DNA of 64,000 bases from JBJHAX01 sp050480705 (GTDB taxonomy: Bacteria > Actinomycetota > Nitriliruptoria > Nitriliruptorales > Nitriliruptoraceae): contig JBJHAX010000003.1 of assembly GCA_050480705.1 (NCBI GenBank), forward strand, positions 1 to 64,000, written 5' to 3'. Shown piece after piece: positions 51,311-60,026 of this stretch. Numbering within the stretch: position 1 is the stretch's first letter; each line of letters begins with the position of its first letter. The notes beneath the pieces were generated by a model that did no database searches, was not told the origin of the DNA, and saw nothing but the letters and a program-made list of their open reading frames with translations. A program made the position numbers and the translations under genes.

Positions 51311-52987
51311 GTGAAACGGCCCTTGGTGGCGACACCGGGAGCGAGGGTTGCCACATCGGTCCTCGTCGCGGTCGCGCTGCTGGCAGGTTGTGCGCGTAGC
51401 GGCGATCCAGAACCGCCGACCGTCCCGGCGCCGATCGAGTCGTCACCACGCGATCCAGACGCGCTGCGCAGCGGCGGAACGTTGCGCATCGGCGTCGTCG
51501 CCGACCCCGTCTCGATCGATCCGCGCTTCGTCGCCGACGAAGAAGGAGAGCTCGTCGTCGGCGCGTTGTTCGAACCGCTGGTGCGCCTCGATGACACACT
51601 GCGGCCCGTCGCGGCAGCCGCAGAGAGTTGGGAGATCGACGACAGCGGGCGCGTGTTCCGCTTCACCCTGCGTGAAGCGTCCTTCCACGACGGCAGCCCT
51701 GTCACCGCCCACGACTTCAAACGCACGTTCGATCACATCGCCGACGGAACCGCAGATCCACCGTCGTACCTCGGCTTCCTGCTCGAGGCGGTGACCGGCG
51801 CCGAACAGGCTGCCGAAGAGGGCGGAGGACTCAGCGGGGTCGTCGTCGAAGACGATCAGACCCTCACCATCCGCCTCGATCGACCCATGCCCGGATTCCT
51901 GACCACGCTGGCGAATCCCTCGCTGGTGCCCCTGCCTGAGGCGGCGGACGACGATCCGGACGAGTTCGCACAACGACCGATCGGCAACGGGCCGTTCGAG
52001 ATGCTCGAGCCACGGGAGTCCGGCAGCTTCCTGCGCTTGTCCCGCCATGCGGAGCATCATCGCCCGCCGCTGGTCGACGAGGTCCTCGTCAGCGTCTACG
52101 CCGACGATCCGGGTCATACGCAGCAGTGGGCAGACATGCTCGACGGGCAGTTGCACGTGGCGGTCATTGGGGCTGACCAGCTGGCAGACGCTGAGGAACG
52201 CTTCGGGGTGTCGAGCGACGGCTACCGGGGCCCGGGTGTGCTCGACGGACCGACTGCGACGGTGTATCTCTACGGCTTCGACACCACACAGGCGCCCTTC
52301 GACGATGCACGGGTGCGGCGTGCCCTGTCAATGTCGGTCGACCGCGACGCGCTCGCCGAACAGGTGATGCAGGGCACGCGGCTCGCGGCCGACGCGATCG
52401 TTCCTCCGCCGGTACCGGGCAGCCAGCCCGGTGTGTGCGACCATTGCCGTCTCGACCCCGAGGCGGCCCGCGAGTTGTGGGAAGAGGCCGATCCCGACCT
52501 GGACGTGTTGACGCTGACACACAACCGTGGGGCGACGCATGCCGCGATCGCGGAGCAAATGGCCGCCGACATCGAAGCTGCGCTGGACATCGAAGTCGAA
52601 CTCGACGCCGACGACCTGCAGCCGTTCGTTCTCGCCGTGCGGCGCGGAGATGCGCCGGTCTTCCGTCTGGGATGGCAGCCCACCGAACCCGACCCCGGAT
52701 CGTACCTGTACCCGTTGTTCCACAGTTCCCAGATCGGGCTCGACAATCTGACCCGATACGCAGACGACGACGTTGACGAACTGCTCGACGAGGCGCGTGC
52801 CAGTGAACTCGTCGGATCGACGTTGGCGCGCTACCGCGAAGCGGAACGGATCGTGGTCGAGGAGGCGGTGGTGATGCCGCTGCTCTACTACCGCCATATG
52901 CGGGTCGTCGCGCCCGAGGTGCAGGATCTCACCTGGCCCCCGCTCGGCCGTGTGGATCTGGTCGATGTGTGGCTGGACGGCGCGTAG
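51311..52987 (+). CDS. Family-5 (peptide/nickel-type) ABC substrate-binding lipoprotein, second paralogue
   Basis: A 558-residue SBP_bac_5 lipoprotein. The signal peptide ends in the lipobox LAGC, then GGTLRIGVVADPVSIDPRFV, TLREASFHDGSPVTAHDFKRT, PIGNGPFEM and the CxxC CDHCRLDPEAARELW in the second lobe, equivalent to the CEAC of the paralogue at 46631. GTG 51311 begins one base after the secG stop, suggesting coupling. No transporter membrane or ATPase genes are adjacent. The ligand is unknown, probably peptide-like. Confidence 0.86.
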   Translation: MKRPLVATPGARVATSVLVAVALLAGCARSGDPEPPTVPAPIESSPRDPDALRSGGTLRIGVVADPVSIDPRFVADEEGELVVGALFEPLVRLDDTLRPVAAAAESWEIDDSGRVFRFTLREASFHDGSPVTAHDFKRTFDHIADGTADPPSYLGFLLEAVTGAEQAAEEGGGLSGVVVEDDQTLTIRLDRPMPGFLTTLANPSLVPLPEAADDDPDEFAQRPIGNGPFEMLEPRESGSFLRLSRHAEHHRPPLVDEVLVSVYADDPGHTQQWADMLDGQLHVAVIGADQLADAEERFGVSSDGYRGPGVLDGPTATVYLYGFDTTQAPFDDARVRRALSMSVDRDALAEQVMQGTRLAADAIVPPPVPGSQPGVCDHCRLDPEAARELWEEADPDLDVLTLTHNRGATHAAIAEQMAADIEAALDIEVELDADDLQPFVLAVRRGDAPVFRLGWQPTEPDPGSYLYPLFHSSQIGLDNLTRYADDDVDELLDEARASELVGSTLARYREAERIVVEEAVVMPLLYYRHMRVVAPEVQDLTWPPLGRVDLVDVWLDGA

Positions 52988-53072
52988 ACAGCGGGCCGGT
53001 CGGCAACCGCGCCGTTCGCCCGGGTGATCCGCAGCAGCTAACCTGCCGCCCCGCAGCCGCGTGCTGCGCAGA

Positions 53073-53156
53073 GCGCGAGTGGCGGAAATGGCAGACGCGC
53101 ACGGTTGAGGGCCGTGTGTCCTCACGGACATGAGGGTTCAAGTCCCTCCTCGCGCA
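53073..53156 (+). tRNA. tRNA-Leu (anticodon GAG)
   Basis: This class II tRNA has acceptor GCGCGAG/CTCGCGC, D stem GCG/CGC and anticodon stem CACGG/CCGTG with loop TTGAGGG (anticodon GAG, codons CUC/CUU). The variable arm is GTCC-TCAC-GGAC, the T stem GAGGG/CCCTC with TTCAAGT, and the discriminator A. All stems are fully paired. CCA is not encoded. Confidence 0.95.
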
Positions 53157-53261
53157 CAAGTGGGCCAGACGCCGTCGACGACGTCGTGGCCGGGCCCAGA
53201 CCGCGGGACGTGACCACGCTCTATCCGGCGCGCCAACCGCCATGGATCCGGGAGGCTCCGC

Positions 53262-53708
53262 ATGAGGATCCTTCTGCTGCACGGGCCCAACCTCTCCCAG
53301 CTGGGAACCCGGGACCCGCGTATCTACGGCACTGCGAGCCTCGACGACGTCGTGGCCGCAGCACGCAGTGAAGCAGCGACCAACGCTGCTGAACTCGAGC
53401 ATCTGCAGACCGAGCACGAAGGAGTGATGCTCGAACGCCTGCATGCGGCGCGCAGCGACGGCACCGATGCCGTGGTGATCAATCCCGGGGCATGGGCGCA
53501 CTACAGCTATGCGCTGCGTGACGCCTTGGAACTCGTGGATGTTCCCTGCGTCGAACTGCACCTGTCGAATGTCCACGCTCGTGAACCGTTCCGCCATACC
53601 TCGGTGATCGCCGCGGTATGCGACGGCAGCATCGCCGGTTTCGGGATCGACGGGTACCCGCTCGCGATCCGAGCCGTCGTCGCCCTCGCCGCCCGCTCAG
53701 GCGCGTGA
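53262..53708 (+). CDS. aroQ: Type II 3-dehydroquinate dehydratase
   Basis: AroQ (148 residues) dehydrates 3-dehydroquinate in the shikimate pathway. It has the lid GPNLSQLGTRDPRIYG with catalytic Tyr22, then INPGAWAHYSYALRDAL and ELHLSNVHAREPFRH. GGGAGG lies seven bases before ATG 53262. It overlaps pepQ by GTGA; the aroQ-pepQ-efp-nusB order is widespread in Gram-positive bacteria. Shikimate flux feeds the chorismate used by TrpE in this window. Confidence 0.95.
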   Translation: MRILLLHGPNLSQLGTRDPRIYGTASLDDVVAAARSEAATNAAELEHLQTEHEGVMLERLHAARSDGTDAVVINPGAWAHYSYALRDALELVDVPCVELHLSNVHAREPFRHTSVIAAVCDGSIAGFGIDGYPLAIRAVVALAARSGA

Positions 53709-54799
53709 ACGACCGGCCCACGGTGTCGGCGGCCTACGACGCGCGACGTGAACGTCTGCGGCCGCAGATCGGTGTGCACGCAGACGCGTTGCTCGCCAGC
53801 TCTGCGGCCAACGTCCGCTACCTCACCGGGTTCACCGGATCGAACGGACGGGTACTGGTCACGGCAGGCGGCAACGACGACGTCCTGTTCACCGATGCCC
53901 GCTACACGCTGCGTGCAGAGGCCGAGGCCGCCGGCATCACCATCGACGTCACCGGCGAGCTCGGCGAGGCGATCAGGCGCCGCGACGTCACAACACTCGC
54001 TCTCGAGGCGGCACATGTCAGTTGGCAGGCCGCTCGCGATCTTCAGCAACGCCTCGCAGACGTCGGTGTCGAACTCGTGGCCTGCGACGGGCTCGTCGAA
54101 TCATTGCGGTCGACGAAAGATGTATCCGAACTCACCGCGCTGCGACGTGCCTGCGACATCACCTCGGCAGGCATGAAATGGCTGATCGAGCAGGTGCTGC
54201 GTCCCGGCGTGACCGAACGGGAGCTGGCGAGGGCGCTCGAGACAAGGTTCGTTGAGCTGGGCGCTCAGGGCCCCGCGTTTCCCACCATCGTCGCGGCAGG
54301 TCCCAACGGAGCGAGCCCACACCACGACACCGGCGACGCCGTTGTCGAACGCAACGACCTCGTCACGATCGACGCAGGCGCGCGCGTCGACGGTTACAAC
54401 GCGGACTGCACCCGCACCGTCGGCGTCGGCGTTCCCACGACCGAGCTGCGGACGATCCACGACATCGTGCTGCGTGCACAACAGTCCGGACGTCGCGCAG
54501 CACGCGTCGGCGTGCAGGCGCAGCAGGTCGATGCAGCCGCACGCCAGGTCATCGTGGCAGCCGGCAGAGGCGAGCAGTTCGTGCATCCGACCGGCCACGG
54601 CGTCGGGCTCGAGGTGCACGAAGCGCCGAGAATCGCTCCCGGCGAGGCTGCTAGCCTCGTTGCAGGTTCGGTGTTCACCGTCGAACCCGGGGTGTACGTC
54701 CCCGGCGTCGGCGGTGTGCGCATCGAAGACACACTCGTCGTCGACGACGACGGAACACGAATCCTGACCGACCTCCCGCGGGACCTCATCGTCGTCTGA
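53705..54799 (+). CDS. pepQ: Xaa-Pro peptidase (M24B family)
   Basis: A 364-residue pita-bread metallopeptidase. The N-terminal creatinase-like domain (about 1-130) contains VRYLTGFTGSNGR. The catalytic domain holds all five metal ligands: Asp in TIDAGARVDGYNADCTRT (two), His in HPTGHGVGLEVHE, Glu in FTVEPGVY and Glu in VRIEDTL. It would cleave Xaa-Pro bonds in the cytosol. It overlaps aroQ and precedes efp. Whether it is an aminopeptidase or a dipeptidase is not settled by sequence. Confidence 0.9.
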   Translation: MNDRPTVSAAYDARRERLRPQIGVHADALLASSAANVRYLTGFTGSNGRVLVTAGGNDDVLFTDARYTLRAEAEAAGITIDVTGELGEAIRRRDVTTLALEAAHVSWQAARDLQQRLADVGVELVACDGLVESLRSTKDVSELTALRRACDITSAGMKWLIEQVLRPGVTERELARALETRFVELGAQGPAFPTIVAAGPNGASPHHDTGDAVVERNDLVTIDAGARVDGYNADCTRTVGVGVPTTELRTIHDIVLRAQQSGRRAARVGVQAQQVDAAARQVIVAAGRGEQFVHPTGHGVGLEVHEAPRIAPGEAASLVAGSVFTVEPGVYVPGVGGVRIEDTLVVDDDGTRILTDLPRDLIVV

Positions 54800-54831
54800 G
54801 ACGCCCGCCTCACGCCGCGCGGAGTACGACC

Positions 54832-55389
54832 GTGGTCTCGACCAACAACCTCAAGAACGGCATGACGCTTCTCATCGACGGCAAGTTGCAACAGATCGTC
54901 GAGTGGAACCACCACAAACCCGGCAAGGGTGGCGCTGTCGTCCGTACGAAACTCAAGGAAGTCGAGACCGGCAAGATCGTCGACAAGACCTTCCGTGCCG
55001 GTGAGGACGTCGAACAGGCCATCGTGGAGCGTTCCACGGTGCAGTACCTGTACCGCGAAGGTGACGACTTCGTCTTGATGGACACCGACACGTTCGAACA
55101 GCGGCACGCATCATCGGCCGCGATTGGCGTCAATGCCGACTTCCTCATTGAAGGTGACGAACTGCAGATCGAGGTCTATGACGGGCGCATCGTCGGCGTG
55201 GAGTTGCCGGCGTCGAAGATCCTCGAAGTCGCAGAGACCGAGCCGGGCCTGGCAGGCAACACCGCGACGTCGGCAACCAAGCCGGCAACGCTCGAAACGG
55301 GGCTCGTGGTCCAGGTGCCGCTGTTCATCGAACCGGGGGAGAAGGTCAAGGTCGACACCCGCAGCGGCGAGTACATCTCCCGGGGATGA
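54832..55389 (+). CDS. efp: Translation elongation factor P
   Basis: EF-P (185 residues) relieves ribosome stalling at proline runs. The three-domain sequence includes the tip loop HHKPGKGGA with the conserved Lys32, DKTFRAGEDVEQA and the C-terminal PLFIEPGEKVKVDTRSGEYISRG. Lys32 is the residue modified in some bacteria; no modification genes are seen here. GTG 54832 has GGAG seven bases upstream. It overlaps nusB by ATGA. Confidence 0.96.
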   Translation: MVSTNNLKNGMTLLIDGKLQQIVEWNHHKPGKGGAVVRTKLKEVETGKIVDKTFRAGEDVEQAIVERSTVQYLYREGDDFVLMDTDTFEQRHASSAAIGVNADFLIEGDELQIEVYDGRIVGVELPASKILEVAETEPGLAGNTATSATKPATLETGLVVQVPLFIEPGEKVKVDTRSGEYISRG

Positions 55390-55889
55390 GCGACTCCGAG
55401 CCCGAACAACGACCGACGCCCCGGCGCGAAGACACCCGCAATCCCCACCGTTCGCGCGAACGCGCGCTGCGGCTGCTCTTCCAGGCCGAGATCCGCGGGG
55501 TCGATGCGCGCGAACTGCTCACCACCGCTGATCGTTCCGATGCCGCACGACGCGTGCTGGACGACGTCGACGACGACGAACGTGTCGAACGACTGGACGA
55601 CTTCACGCGGAGCCTGGTGTCCGGTGCGGCACGTGAACGGGACGAGGTCGACGCACTGCTGGGCCGGTTCGCGCGTGGATGGCGCGTGTCACGGATGCCC
55701 GCAGTCGACAGAACCATCCTGCGCCTGGCCACCTACGAGATGCTCCACGAGGACACCGCGCACGCGATCGTGATCGACGAAGCTGTCGAGTTCGCCAAGT
55801 CATGGTCCACGTCGTCATCGGGGGGATACGTCAACGGGGTGCTCGAAGCCGTCCGCCGTGACATCGTCGCCCGAGGACGGTCCGACTGA
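55386..55889 (+). CDS. nusB: Transcription antitermination protein NusB
   Basis: NusB (167 residues) joins NusE on boxA RNA for rRNA antitermination. After a polar 18-residue start come RSRERALRLLFQAEIRG, the central helices, and the C-terminal RMPAVDRTILRLATYEML and VIDEAVEFAKSWSTSSSGGYVNGVLEAV typical of the family. The start overlaps efp. The pyr leader begins 35 bases after its stop. Confidence 0.93.
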   Translation: MSDSEPEQRPTPRREDTRNPHRSRERALRLLFQAEIRGVDARELLTTADRSDAARRVLDDVDDDERVERLDDFTRSLVSGAARERDEVDALLGRFARGWRVSRMPAVDRTILRLATYEMLHEDTAHAIVIDEAVEFAKSWSTSSSGGYVNGVLEAVRRDIVARGRSD

Positions 55890-55920
55890 CGCCTCGCGCG
55901 GCGGAGCGACCCGCCATCCG

Positions 55921-55929
55921 TGCTAAGGT
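55921..55929 (+). promoter_or_regulatory. Extended -10 promoter of the pyr operon
   Basis: TGCTAAGGT is a TGn-extended -10 (TAAGGT at 55924-55929). It would start transcription near 55936, giving about 75 bases to the leader ORF. The -35 region is poor, as expected with an extended -10. Confidence 0.45.
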
Positions 55930-55945
55930 GCCGGCACGCCACGTG

Positions 55946-55963
55946 CGGGGCGATGAGGCCCCG
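55946..55963 (+). promoter_or_regulatory. Leader hairpin upstream of the PyrR site
   Basis: CGGGGC (55946-55951) and GCCCCG (55958-55963) form a six-pair stem around GATGAG, directly before the PyrR-binding hairpin. It may insulate or position that structure; no terminator follows it. Confidence 0.4.
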
Positions 55964-55964
55964 T

Positions 55965-56000
55965 TCCTTTAACGACCGGTCCCGCGAGGCCGGGAAGGAG
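55965..56000 (+). promoter_or_regulatory. PyrR-binding leader element of the pyr operon
   Basis: The sequence fits the known PyrR anti-antiterminator consensus: lower stem CCTT (55966-55969)/AAGG (55995-55998), internal bulge with AACGA, upper stem CCGGTC (55976-55981)/GGCCGG (55988-55993) and hexaloop CCGCGA. There is no terminator or antiterminator. The lower stem contains part of the Shine-Dalgarno AAGGAG (55995-56000), so UMP-bound PyrR should block ribosome access, as shown for mycobacterial pyr leaders. Confidence 0.85.
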
Positions 56001-56010
56001 CCCGGTGGTC

Positions 56011-56049
56011 ATGTTCGTGCTGCGCGCCACCCCACAGCGCACGCGATGA
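56011..56049 (+). CDS. Possible pyr leader peptide (12 residues)
   Basis: ATG 56011 starts a frame encoding MFVLRATPQRTR that stops at 56047-56049, overlapping the pyrR ATG at 56046 (ATGA). It lies ten bases after the AAGGAG held in the PyrR hairpin, while pyrR has no Shine-Dalgarno of its own. Translation of this small ORF would couple ribosomes into pyrR and convey PyrR control. Initiation at GTG 56005 is less likely, because it is in another frame and only four bases from the AAGGAG. Confidence 0.5.
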   Translation: MFVLRATPQRTR

Positions 56050-56576
56050 GCGCCGTCCTCGACGCTGACGCGCTCGGCCGGGCCGTTCGGCGTATCGCCC
56101 ACGAGCTGATCGAATCGGGTGTCGATCCCGACGCAGCGGTTCTTCTCGGAATCCCGACGCGGGGCACCCCGCTGGCGCATCGTGTTGGCAGCGCGATCGA
56201 GGGGATCGCTGGTCTGGTCGTTCCCGTCGGCACACTCGATGTGACGCTCTTCAGGGACGACTTGCGGCAGCGCGCACCGATGTCGGTCGGCGCTACCGAC
56301 GTGCCCGTCTCGGTCGACGGACGAACGGTCGTCCTCGTCGACGACGTGCTCTACACCGGGCGCACCATTCGCGCAGCACTCGATGCCGTCGCCGAACTCG
56401 GCCGTCCGTCACGAATCCGACTCGCCGTGCTCGTCGACCGGGGTCACCGCGAACTGCCGATCAGGGCGGACCATGTCGGTAAGAACCTGCCGACGAGCTA
56501 CACCGATCGGGTGCGTGTGCTGCTGGAGGAGATCGACGGTCGCGACGCAGTCGTCCTCGAGGAGGTGGCGTCGTGA
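56046..56576 (+). CDS. pyrR: Bifunctional pyr operon regulator / uracil phosphoribosyltransferase
   Basis: PyrR (176 residues) binds the pyr leader RNA when UMP or UTP is high and may also have uracil phosphoribosyltransferase activity. The PRPP loop is VVLVDDVLYTGRTIRAAL; other conserved parts are LLGIPTRGTPLA, TLDVTLFRDDL and LVDRGHRELPIRADHVGKN. There is no ribosome site ahead of ATG 56046, only the overlapping small ORF. It overlaps pyrB by GTGA. Confidence 0.95.
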   Translation: MSAVLDADALGRAVRRIAHELIESGVDPDAAVLLGIPTRGTPLAHRVGSAIEGIAGLVVPVGTLDVTLFRDDLRQRAPMSVGATDVPVSVDGRTVVLVDDVLYTGRTIRAALDAVAELGRPSRIRLAVLVDRGHRELPIRADHVGKNLPTSYTDRVRVLLEEIDGRDAVVLEEVAS

Positions 56577-57517
56577 CGTTCACGCCCCGTCACCTCATCG
56601 CCATCCGGGATCTGAGCGTCGACGACATCCTCGCCGTTCTCGACACCGCCGAACATCTGCTCCCGATCGCCCGTCGTGAACAGAACACGGTTCCGACGTT
56701 GCGCGGACGGGTGGTCTGCAACCTCTTTCTCGAAGACTCGACCCGTACGAGGATCAGCTTCGAGATTGCTGCAAAACGGTTGTCGGCGGAGGTGATCAAT
56801 TTCTCCGCGGCCGGGTCGTCGCTGTCGAAGGGGGAATCGTTCCGCGATACCGCTCTGACGCTGGACGCACTCGGCGTGGACTGCGTCGTCATCCGTTCAC
56901 GGTCCGCCGGCGCACCGGTGCAACTCGCCAGCTACATCGACGTTCCCATCGTCAACGGCGGTGATGGGTGGCATCAACACCCGACCCAGGCACTGCTCGA
57001 TGCCTTCACCCTGCGGCGCCACCTCGGCGACCTGTCGGGGCGCACCGTCGCGATCGTCGGCGACGTCCTGCATTCGCGCGTTGCGCGCAGCGAAGTCGAG
57101 GTCCTCAAGGCGCTGGGTGCCGATGTCGTTCTTGCCGCACCGCCACCGTTGCTGCCACCCCACGTCGACAGCTGGGAGGTGACGGTCGCCAAACATCTCG
57201 ACGACGTTCTCGGCGAGGTCGACGCGGTGTATGTGCTGCGGGTCCAGCACGAACGGATGCACGGTGCGTTCTTCCCTTCGACACGCGAATACGCGCGGCG
57301 TTGGGGCCTCGACGCGACCCGTCTCGCGCGTGGGCGCGACGACGTGCTGGTGCTGCACCCGGGGCCGATGAACCGGGGTGTGGAGATCACTGGCGAGGTC
57401 GCTGATTCGCCGCGGTCGGTGGTCACCGAGCAGGTGACCAACGGCATCGCAGTGCGGATGGCCTGCCTGTATCTGCTGCTTGCGCGGAGTGAGACGGCCG
57501 GAGGTGTGGACACATGA
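56573..57517 (+). CDS. pyrB: Aspartate carbamoyltransferase catalytic chain
   Basis: ATCase (314 residues) condenses carbamoyl phosphate and aspartate. The carbamoyl-phosphate loop EDSTRTRISFE, the SLSKGES loop and the histidine motif HPTQALLDAF are clear, with VLHPGPMNRGVEI near the end. No regulatory chain (pyrI) is present, consistent with the class that relies on PyrR control or association with DHOase. It overlaps pyrR and pyrC. Confidence 0.95.
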   Translation: MTFTPRHLIAIRDLSVDDILAVLDTAEHLLPIARREQNTVPTLRGRVVCNLFLEDSTRTRISFEIAAKRLSAEVINFSAAGSSLSKGESFRDTALTLDALGVDCVVIRSRSAGAPVQLASYIDVPIVNGGDGWHQHPTQALLDAFTLRRHLGDLSGRTVAIVGDVLHSRVARSEVEVLKALGADVVLAAPPPLLPPHVDSWEVTVAKHLDDVLGEVDAVYVLRVQHERMHGAFFPSTREYARRWGLDATRLARGRDDVLVLHPGPMNRGVEITGEVADSPRSVVTEQVTNGIAVRMACLYLLLARSETAGGVDT

Positions 57518-58863
57518 CGCGCGATCACCAGTCGCTCCTGCTGCGCGGTGGGCGCGTTCTCGACCCTCGCTCAGGTGTCGACGCCGAACTCGACGTACTC
57601 ATCAACGGCGAGCACGTCGCGGCGGTCGGTGAACAGCTCGATGTGCCTGCCGACGTCGAGACGCTCGATTGCCGCGGGTTGTGGGTGACGCCGGGCCTCG
57701 TCGATTTGCACACACATCTGCGTGAACCCGGCTTCGAGGTCGCCGAAGACGTTGCGACAGGTTCCGCTGCCGGTGCCGCCGGCGGCTACACCGCGTTGTG
57801 CGCCATGGCCAACACCGATCCCGTCTGTGATTCGGCTGCGGTCGCCGAACTCGTCCAGCGCCGCGGCCGCGAGGTCGGTCTCGCCGACGTCTATCCCGTC
57901 GGCTCGATCACCCGCGGGCTGCGCGGTCGGGAACTGACCGAGTTCGGCGAGCTCAACGACTCGGATGCCGCGGTCGACTTCTTCTCGGACGACGGCATGC
58001 CGGTCGCCGACAGCCTGGTGATGCGCCGCGCGTTGCAGTACGCCACGACCGTCGATGCGGTGATCTGCAACCACGCCGAGGAGCCTTCGTTGACCGACGG
58101 CGCCCAGATGAACGAAGGGCGCATGTCGTCGCTGCTGGGCCTTCCCGGGTGGCCGCGCGAAGCCGAGGAGATCATGATCGGTCGCGACGTGATCCTCGCC
58201 GGCGGCGTCGGTGCTCGACTCCACGTACCACACGTGAGTACGAAAGGCGCGGTCGACCTCATACGGCGCGCGAAGCAGCTCAGCATCGCCGTCACCGCGG
58301 AAGTGACTCCGCATCACCTGCTGCTCACCGATGAGCTCGTCGCGTCCTTCGACCCGGTCTACAAGGTCAACCCTCCGATCAGGACACAGGAGGACGTCGA
58401 GGCACTGCGCGAGGCACTGGCCGACGGCACCATCGACGTCGTTGCGACCGATCACGCGCCGCATGCGCCCGAAAGCAAGGACCGCCCATGGGAGCACGCC
58501 CCGTTCGGGATGCTCGGCCTGGAGACGTCGTTTGCGATCGTGAACACTCACCTCGTGCGAACGGGCACACTGTCGGCGTTGGATGCCATCGCGAAGCTCA
58601 GCAGTGCACCGGCGGAGATCCGTGCTGCCACCGGTGCTCATGGCGGACCGATCGAAACCGGTGCACCGGCCAATCTCGCGGTGTTCGACCCGGACGTCGA
58701 ATGGAACGTCGACTCCTTGCAGATGCAGTCGCGTTCACGCAACAGCCCGTTCCATGGTCTCCAGCTGCAAGGTCGCAGCCGGCACACGCTGCTACGGGGA
58801 CGTTTCACGCTACGCGACGGTGTCGTCGCGCCCTCCAGTCACGTCGACGGACTTGAACCATGA
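57514..58863 (+). CDS. pyrC: Dihydroorotase
   Basis: A class I dihydroorotase of 449 residues that cyclises carbamoyl aspartate. The first zinc pair is in VDLHTHLREPG; further ligands appear in CNHAEEPSLTDG, HVPHVSTKGAVD and ATDHAPHAPESK, the last with the catalytic aspartate. It overlaps pyrB and carA by ATGA. In some bacteria class I DHOase forms a complex with ATCase, which would fit the adjacent genes. Confidence 0.95.
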   Translation: MTRDHQSLLLRGGRVLDPRSGVDAELDVLINGEHVAAVGEQLDVPADVETLDCRGLWVTPGLVDLHTHLREPGFEVAEDVATGSAAGAAGGYTALCAMANTDPVCDSAAVAELVQRRGREVGLADVYPVGSITRGLRGRELTEFGELNDSDAAVDFFSDDGMPVADSLVMRRALQYATTVDAVICNHAEEPSLTDGAQMNEGRMSSLLGLPGWPREAEEIMIGRDVILAGGVGARLHVPHVSTKGAVDLIRRAKQLSIAVTAEVTPHHLLLTDELVASFDPVYKVNPPIRTQEDVEALREALADGTIDVVATDHAPHAPESKDRPWEHAPFGMLGLETSFAIVNTHLVRTGTLSALDAIAKLSSAPAEIRAATGAHGGPIETGAPANLAVFDPDVEWNVDSLQMQSRSRNSPFHGLQLQGRSRHTLLRGRFTLRDGVVAPSSHVDGLEP

Positions 58864-60026
58864 CAACGACGCATGACGCGCTGCTTGTTCTCGAAGACGG
58901 CTCCGCACTGCGCGGGACTGCGTTCGCAGCTGCGGGGACCGTCTTCGGCGAAGCGGTGTTCAACACCGGAATGACCGGCTACCAGGAGGTTCTGACCGAT
59001 CCGTCCTACCGGCGCCAGATCGTGGCGATGACCACGCCGCACATCGGCAACTACGGCATGAACGACGCCGACCAGGAATCGGACGCGATTCAGGTGGCTG
59101 GATTCATCGTGCGTGAAGCCGCGCGTCGCCCGTCGTCGTGGCGCGCCGAGGGAGATTTGCGCTCGTCGTTGCGCGACGCCGGTGTGGTGGCGATCGAAGG
59201 CGTCGACACCCGCTGGTTGACCCGGCACCTGCGAAGCCGAGGAGCGATGCGGGCCGGACTCTCCACCGAAATCCTCGACACCGACGCGCTGTTGGAGCAG
59301 GTGCTCGCCAGCCCTGGCATGGAGGGAGCAGAACTCGTCTCGCAGGTCACGACGGCCGCACCGTATGTCGTCGAACCCGATGGACAGCGACGCTTCCGTG
59401 TGGTTGTCCTCGACTTCGGCATGAAACGCTCGATCGCGCGTTACCTCGCCAAGGCCGGTGGCCAGGTGCACGTGCTGCCCGCGTCGAGCAGCGCTGACGA
59501 GGTGCGTGCACTCGAACCGGACGGAGTGATGCTGTCGAACGGCCCCGGCGACCCTGCCGCGGTCACCACCGGCATCACGACGACGAAGAACCTGCTCGGC
59601 GACATCCCGATCTTTGGGATCTGCCTCGGATCCCAGCTGCTCGGGCACGCGCTGGGCGGTGACACCTACAAGCTCACGTTCGGACACCGCGGGGTCAATC
59701 AACCCGTTCTGCGACGCGCAGATCGCGTCGTCGAGATCACCTCCCACAACCACGGGTTCGCGCTCGACATGACCAGCCTCGGGGAACGCGTCGACGAGTA
59801 CGCCTACCGCACCGCTGACCACGGCGTCGTCGATGTCTCGCACGTCAATCTCAACGACGAGGTGTGCGAAGGCCTCGCTGCGCGCGACATCCCGGCGTTC
59901 AGCGTGCAGTACCACCCCGAAGCGGCCCCGGGCCCTTCCGATGCGCGTTATCTGTTCGATCGTTTCGCCGAGATGATGCTGTCGGGCTCCCTACCGGGGG
60001 CAGCTGACGGCCCGGGAGGACGTTGA
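58860..60026 (+). CDS. carA: Carbamoyl-phosphate synthase small chain
   Basis: CarA (388 residues) hydrolyses glutamine for CarB. The N-terminal domain has FNTGMTGYQEVLTDPSY; the class I amidotransferase domain has the nucleophile in FGICLGSQLLGHALGG and the His-Glu pair in QYHPEAAPGP. It overlaps pyrC. Placement in the pyr operon implies control by PyrR; the product is also needed for arginine synthesis. Confidence 0.96.
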   Translation: MTTTHDALLVLEDGSALRGTAFAAAGTVFGEAVFNTGMTGYQEVLTDPSYRRQIVAMTTPHIGNYGMNDADQESDAIQVAGFIVREAARRPSSWRAEGDLRSSLRDAGVVAIEGVDTRWLTRHLRSRGAMRAGLSTEILDTDALLEQVLASPGMEGAELVSQVTTAAPYVVEPDGQRRFRVVVLDFGMKRSIARYLAKAGGQVHVLPASSSADEVRALEPDGVMLSNGPGDPAAVTTGITTTKNLLGDIPIFGICLGSQLLGHALGGDTYKLTFGHRGVNQPVLRRADRVVEITSHNHGFALDMTSLGERVDEYAYRTADHGVVDVSHVNLNDEVCEGLAARDIPAFSVQYHPEAAPGPSDARYLFDRFAEMMLSGSLPGAADGPGGR

